A DNA stretch of 9,262 nucleotides from an uncultured Actinomycetes bacterium (GTDB taxonomy: Bacteria > Actinomycetota > Actinomycetes > Nanopelagicales > Nanopelagicaceae): positions 1 to 9,262 of the forward strand of contig CALMJB010000074.1 of the NCBI GenBank assembly GCA_937864205.1, read 5' to 3'. A program made the position numbers and the translations under genes. Below the pieces are notes generated by a model. It searched no databases, had not been told where the DNA came from, and saw nothing but the letters and a program-made list of their open reading frames with translations. Below are positions 6,779-9,262 of this stretch, piece by piece (the stretch's first letter is position 1; every line of letters begins with the position of its first letter).

Positions 6779-7707
6779 CGATAAGCCTCGTGTTTATTTA
6801 CATAACGTAGGTATGGCAAAACTAAGAAGGCAACCATTATTAATAAGACCAATGCGATTGCGGTGCCTTTGGCAAAATCATAATTATCAAAGGTAACTTG
6901 CCACATATAAACCGCAACGGTTTGAGTTACATAACCTTTGCCGTTAATACCTACAATCAAATCAAAAACTTTCATAGACATATGACCCAAAATAATCAGC
7001 ACCGTTAAAAGTGTTGGAGTCAGTTGTGGGAAGAGTACGTAACGATAAATCTTCCACTCTGAAGCGCCATCTACTCGAGCAGCTTCACGCATTTCATCAG
7101 GAATCCCGCGAAAACCAGCTAAGAACAATGCCAATACGTATCCGGCTACCTGCCAAATTGCCGGTATCGCCATTGCATACATAGATCCGGTTGGCGAGGC
7201 GTACCAAGTGTTCTGCAGGAAACCCAGCCCCGCTTTTTGTAACAAGAGGTTTACGCCTCCGGCATCTTTTCCAGTTGCAGAATTAAGTAACCAGTTAAAA
7301 ACCGTTCCCATAGCGATGAAGGAAATTGCCATTGGATACAGATAAAACGAGCGAAAGAAGCCTTCGCCTTTGATTCCTTTTTCGAGTAACAACGACATTA
7401 TGAAGCCAGAGATTAAGGCGCCTAAAATAAAAACAATTGTAAATTTCAAAAGATTAGTTAAAGCGTGTGTGAAGTTTTCATCTTTGATTAAGTCTGAGTA
7501 ATTCTTTAAACCTACATATTTAAGTTCGCGAACGCTGACCGAATTTTTATTGGTCAATGACATGTTAAATGTCCAAGCAATCATTCCGTACACGAAAAAT
7601 ACAATGGCCAAAATTGAAGGAAAAACAAACCAGAATCCGCCCAAAGCAGAATTAATTGGGCGACGTTTAGTCAGTTTTTCTTTTTTAGCCACTGCCGTTT
7701 TGCTCAT
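6775..7707 (-). CDS. Carbohydrate ABC transporter permease, MalF/CUT1 type
   Basis: This 310-residue inner membrane permease has a basic, lysine-rich N-terminus (residues 3-16) and about six membrane segments (near 22-45, 86-108, 121-141, 177-198, 231-252, 283-299). A canonical EAA loop lies at 208-227 (EAARVDGAS ... LFPQ). It lacks the large extra periplasmic domain of enterobacterial MalF, as is common in actinobacterial and Gram-positive sugar systems. The ATG is preceded by AGGA at a 10-base distance. The gene follows the binding-protein gene after a 108-base gap holding a hairpin, and overlaps the second permease by 4 bases. It is the first cytoplasmic-membrane component of the import system. 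Confidence 0.94.
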   Translation of the reverse strand: MSKTAVAKKEKLTKRRPINSALGGFWFVFPSILAIVFFVYGMIAWTFNMSLTNKNSVSVRELKYVGLKNYSDLIKDENFTHALTNLLKFTIVFILGALISGFIMSLLLEKGIKGEGFFRSFYLYPMAISFIAMGTVFNWLLNSATGKDAGGVNLLLQKAGLGFLQNTWYASPTGSMYAMAIPAIWQVAGYVLALFLAGFRGIPDEMREAARVDGASEWKIYRYVLFPQLTPTLLTVLIILGHMSMKVFDLIVGINGKGYVTQTVAVYMWQVTFDNYDFAKGTAIALVLLIMVAFLVLPYLRYVNKHEAYR

Positions 7708-7724
7708 CAGTTATGAATCCTAAG

Positions 7725-7736
7725 TGGAATATTCCA
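7725..7736. repeat. Perfect 12-bp palindrome upstream of the first permease
   Basis: TGGAATATTCCA is a perfect palindrome in the gap between the binding-protein and permease genes, just ahead of the permease Shine-Dalgarno (7718-7721). The arms meet with no loop, so it suits a protein-binding DNA site better than an RNA hairpin. No second copy was noticed near the leader at 9100-9262. Function is unknown, and a chance occurrence in AT-rich intergenic DNA is possible. Confidence 0.35.
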
Positions 7737-7761
7737 AAATAAAAAGTGTGGAAAGCGCCTG

Positions 7762-7798
7762 AATAAAAAGAATGGTGGGCGAATAAATTCGCCCACCA
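7762..7798 (-). terminator. Intercistronic hairpin with T tract, probable partial terminator or mRNA-stabilising stem
   Basis: On the minus strand an 11-bp perfect stem (TGGTGGGCGAA pairing with TTCGCCCACCA, 4-base loop) starts 17 bases after the binding-protein stop. It is followed after two bases by CTTTTTATT. This is the form of an intrinsic terminator. Because the two permeases follow in the same direction, it more likely lets part of the transcription through and protects the 3' end of the binding-protein message. That would give more binding protein than permease, the usual stoichiometry of such systems. A second CTTTTTATT lies 24 bases further on (7746-7738). Confidence 0.72.
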
Positions 7799-7815
7799 AA
7801 CTTTCAGATTACTTT

Positions 7816-9099
7816 TTAGGCCTTACCTGCATCGTATGCAGCTTGTAGACCCTTTGCTAATCCAGCGTTGTCTTTTGCTCCGCCAGAGAAGTACTTACCA
7901 ACAGCTGAGTTGTATGCAGCCATCAGTGCGTTGTTGCCATTTACACCGTGAACAGTTGAACCGACCAAACGATCAGTCTTCCATTGTGCAGCAACAGCCT
8001 TTAGATAATCATCGTACAAACCAAGATCGGAATCAGTACGTACTGAAATTGATCCCTTCTTTGGATTGAATGCATCCTGACCATCCTTGGATCCGCACAC
8101 CTTCAACCATGCAATTGCACCGTTGCGATGTGGAGCTCCAACTGGAAGTGTGAAGGAGTCAGATAGCCACTGGTAAACAGCAACATTTCCATCCTTCATT
8201 GGTGCTGGAGCCCAGGTGTAATCAGTACCTAGCTTCAGACCATCAGATTGCCATTGAGCAGATGCCCAGTCACCCATGATGAAGAATCCAGCTTTACCGG
8301 AAGTTACAAGTTTTCCAGCATCTGGCCAATCAAGGTTGGCAGCGCCCTTATTTCCATAGGAAAGAATCTTTTGGAAGTTCTTGATTCCTTCTGCAACTTC
8401 TGGACCTGTCCATGAAGTTGTTCCTTTGTATAGACCTTCAAACTTGTCTGCTCCTAGAGTTGCAAGCAACACCCAGTCCAACAAGTGAGCGATCGCCCAG
8501 TCACCTTTACCGGCAAGTGCGATTCCATCAATGCCTGACTTCTTGAACTTATCAAGAGCGGCAAAGAATTCATCGAGAGTCTTAGGTGCAGCAGTAATTC
8601 CTGCCTTTTGAGCAGCTGCTGGATTCCACCATAGAACGTTTGCACGGTGAATGTTTACTGGAACGGAATAAATTTTTCCGTCAACAGTTAAAGTCTTGAT
8701 CAAATCAGCTGGGAATACTTTGTCCCAACCTTCTTCTTGATACAAGAAAGTTAGATCTTCTAATTTACCGGTGCGAACATAACCATCAAGCTCCATACCA
8801 GCGTGTGCTTGGAATGAATCAGGTGGATTGTTTGCTTCTAGACGGCTGGCCAAAACAGCTTTCGCGTTTACACCAGCACCACCAGCAACAGCAGCATTAA
8901 TGAACTCTGTGTTTGGATTTTCCTTCTTATACACATCGATCATGCCCTGTAGACCAGCAGCTTCGCCGCCTGATGCCCACCAGGTAAAGATTTCAAACTG
9001 TGTGTCTGTGTTTTCTGACTTGCTCGAGGAAGAACATCCAGTTGCAATCAAAGCAACTGCAGCAAGAGCAGCAACAAGACGCAGAGAGTTTTTGCGCAT
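7816..9099 (-). CDS. Extracellular sugar-binding lipoprotein of a CUT1 ABC transporter, glucose/mannose-binding type
   Basis: This 427-residue protein has a lipoprotein signal peptide: basic start MRKNSLR, hydrophobic core, lipobox IATGC with Cys22, then a Ser-rich linker. The mature part (from about 34) follows the glucose/mannose-binding protein of Thermus thermophilus as I recall it, with matching blocks EIFTWWASGGEA (36-47), VAGGAGVNAKAVL (71-83), PPDSFQAHAGMEL (92-104), YSVPVNIHRANV (144-155), FFIMGDWAS (272-280), LSDSFTLP (312-319), GSKDGQDAFNPKKGSI (336-351) and VGSTVHG (379-385). It would be anchored outside the membrane and deliver an aldohexose to the two permeases. The ATG has GGAG 6 bases ahead. 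Lysine and asparagine codons favour AAG and AAC more than in the downstream genes, as expected for a highly expressed protein. The preferred sugar (glucose, mannose or galactose) is an inference. Confidence 0.95.
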   Translation of the reverse strand: MRKNSLRLVAALAAVALIATGCSSSSKSENTDTQFEIFTWWASGGEAAGLQGMIDVYKKENPNTEFINAAVAGGAGVNAKAVLASRLEANNPPDSFQAHAGMELDGYVRTGKLEDLTFLYQEEGWDKVFPADLIKTLTVDGKIYSVPVNIHRANVLWWNPAAAQKAGITAAPKTLDEFFAALDKFKKSGIDGIALAGKGDWAIAHLLDWVLLATLGADKFEGLYKGTTSWTGPEVAEGIKNFQKILSYGNKGAANLDWPDAGKLVTSGKAGFFIMGDWASAQWQSDGLKLGTDYTWAPAPMKDGNVAVYQWLSDSFTLPVGAPHRNGAIAWLKVCGSKDGQDAFNPKKGSISVRTDSDLGLYDDYLKAVAAQWKTDRLVGSTVHGVNGNNALMAAYNSAVGKYFSGGAKDNAGLAKGLQAAYDAGKA

Positions 9100-9128
9100 T
9101 CACTTCTCCAATTTCTGCGAGAGTAACA

Positions 9129-9149
9129 GCACGCCGAAGACCGACGTGC
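9129..9149 (-). promoter_or_regulatory. Hairpin in the 5' leader of the binding-protein mRNA
   Basis: On the minus strand GCACGTCG can pair with CGGCGTGC, giving eight pairs including one G-U, around a five-base loop. It ends 19 bases before the Shine-Dalgarno of the binding-protein gene. It is GC-rich against an AT-rich background and has no T tract, so it is not a terminator. It may stabilise or tune the message. I recognise no riboswitch class. Confidence 0.4.
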
Positions 9150-9157
9150 GTGAGTGA

Positions 9158-9186
9158 ATCCTTTAAGTTTTAGGGGTATTAGTCAA
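9158..9186 (-). promoter_or_regulatory. Candidate promoter of the transport and sugar-catabolism operon
   Basis: TTGACT (9186-9181) is a good -35 element. At 17 bases spacing lies AAGGAT (9163-9158), a poor -10 that matches the TATAAT consensus at three positions. Transcription would start near 9151, giving a leader of about 50 bases with the hairpin above. An alternative -10, TATAAC (9228-9223), lacks a fitting -35. The region 9100-9262 is otherwise non-coding, with no supported gene. Confidence 0.35.
9160..9174. promoter_or_regulatory. Imperfect dyad inside the candidate promoter, possible operator
   Basis: CCTnnAAnTTnnAGG (minus strand CCTAAAACTTAAAGG) is an imperfect 15-bp palindrome between the candidate -35 and -10, where a repressor of the LacI or GntR kind could act. 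No regulator gene lies in the window. The match could be chance, so this is only a candidate. Confidence 0.22.
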
Positions 9187-9262
9187 CAAATCCGCCCCGA
9201 GCGTGTGCGTATTTACCGAATTGTTATAAAAGCCCGCTGGTCTACGCTTTGGCTTTATGTCC

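Noticed and set aside
8828..9157. Plus-strand frame of 109 codons at the right end
   Set aside because: It is antisense to the signal peptide and N-terminal domain of the binding protein, and its alanine-rich sequence reflects the complementary codons.
9231..9257. AAAGCC ... GGCTTT inverted repeat on the minus strand as a terminator of an upstream gene
   Set aside because: The six-pair stem encloses a loop of more than 15 bases and is followed by only a short TTAT. It is too weak to call.
9225..9262. Possible divergent gene on the plus strand starting at ATG 9257, with TATAAA at 9225-9230
   Set aside because: Only two codons fit in the window, there is no Shine-Dalgarno and no -35 element, so it cannot be supported.
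1..9262. CRISPR array, tRNA, rRNA, insertion sequence, phage or defence genes
   Set aside because: No regularly spaced repeats, tRNA-like folds, transposase or integrase motifs, or defence-type domains were seen. The window is almost completely filled by metabolic and membrane genes on one strand.

Overview
The window looks like a stretch of chromosome from a low-GC actinobacterium. By eye it is AT-rich, roughly 40% GC (not computed). Genes are tightly packed, with three ATGA stop/start overlaps and gaps of 1 to 20 bases. The lipoprotein signal, the MprF/LysX-type synthase and the import-plus-oxidation gene set would fit streamlined freshwater Actinobacteria (acI, Nanopelagicales-like). That placement is an inference from style only; no marker gene is present. 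Every supported gene lies on the minus strand, so the biological reading order runs from high to low coordinates.

Reading in transcription order: 9262-9100 is a non-coding leader with a possible promoter, a small dyad and a 5'-UTR hairpin. Next are a lipoprotein sugar-binding protein of the glucose/mannose type (9099-7816), an intercistronic hairpin with a T tract, and two CUT1-type sugar permeases (7707-6775 and 6778-5852). These are followed by an SMP-30-type sugar lactonase (5847-4945), a PfkB 2-keto-3-deoxygluconate kinase (4935-3988), a KDPG aldolase (3991-3365) and two sister short-chain dehydrogenases of exactly 252 residues each (3359-2601 and 2604-1846). The tail holds a DedA membrane protein (1825-1220) and, one base after its stop, a membrane protein with an MprF-like lysyl-phosphatidylglycerol synthase domain, cut off by the window edge (1218-1). 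No stretch above 300 bases lacks a gene.

The first eight genes make biochemical sense together as uptake of an aldose followed by an oxidative, semi-phosphorylative Entner-Doudoroff-like route. The ABC system imports the sugar, an NAD-dependent SDR oxidises it to a lactone, SMP-30 opens the lactone to the aldonic acid, a dehydratase (not in this window) would give 2-keto-3-deoxy-aldonate, the kinase phosphorylates it, and the aldolase splits it to pyruvate and glyceraldehyde 3-phosphate. The transporter ATPase and a transcriptional regulator are also missing. The last two genes concern the membrane rather than sugar. They may share read-through transcription, but no functional link to the sugar genes is visible.

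I see no clearly novel system. The points most worth a second look are the twin SDR genes that both carry Asp where most family members have the active-site Asn, the missing dehydratase, and the tight DedA/lysyl-PG-synthase pair.
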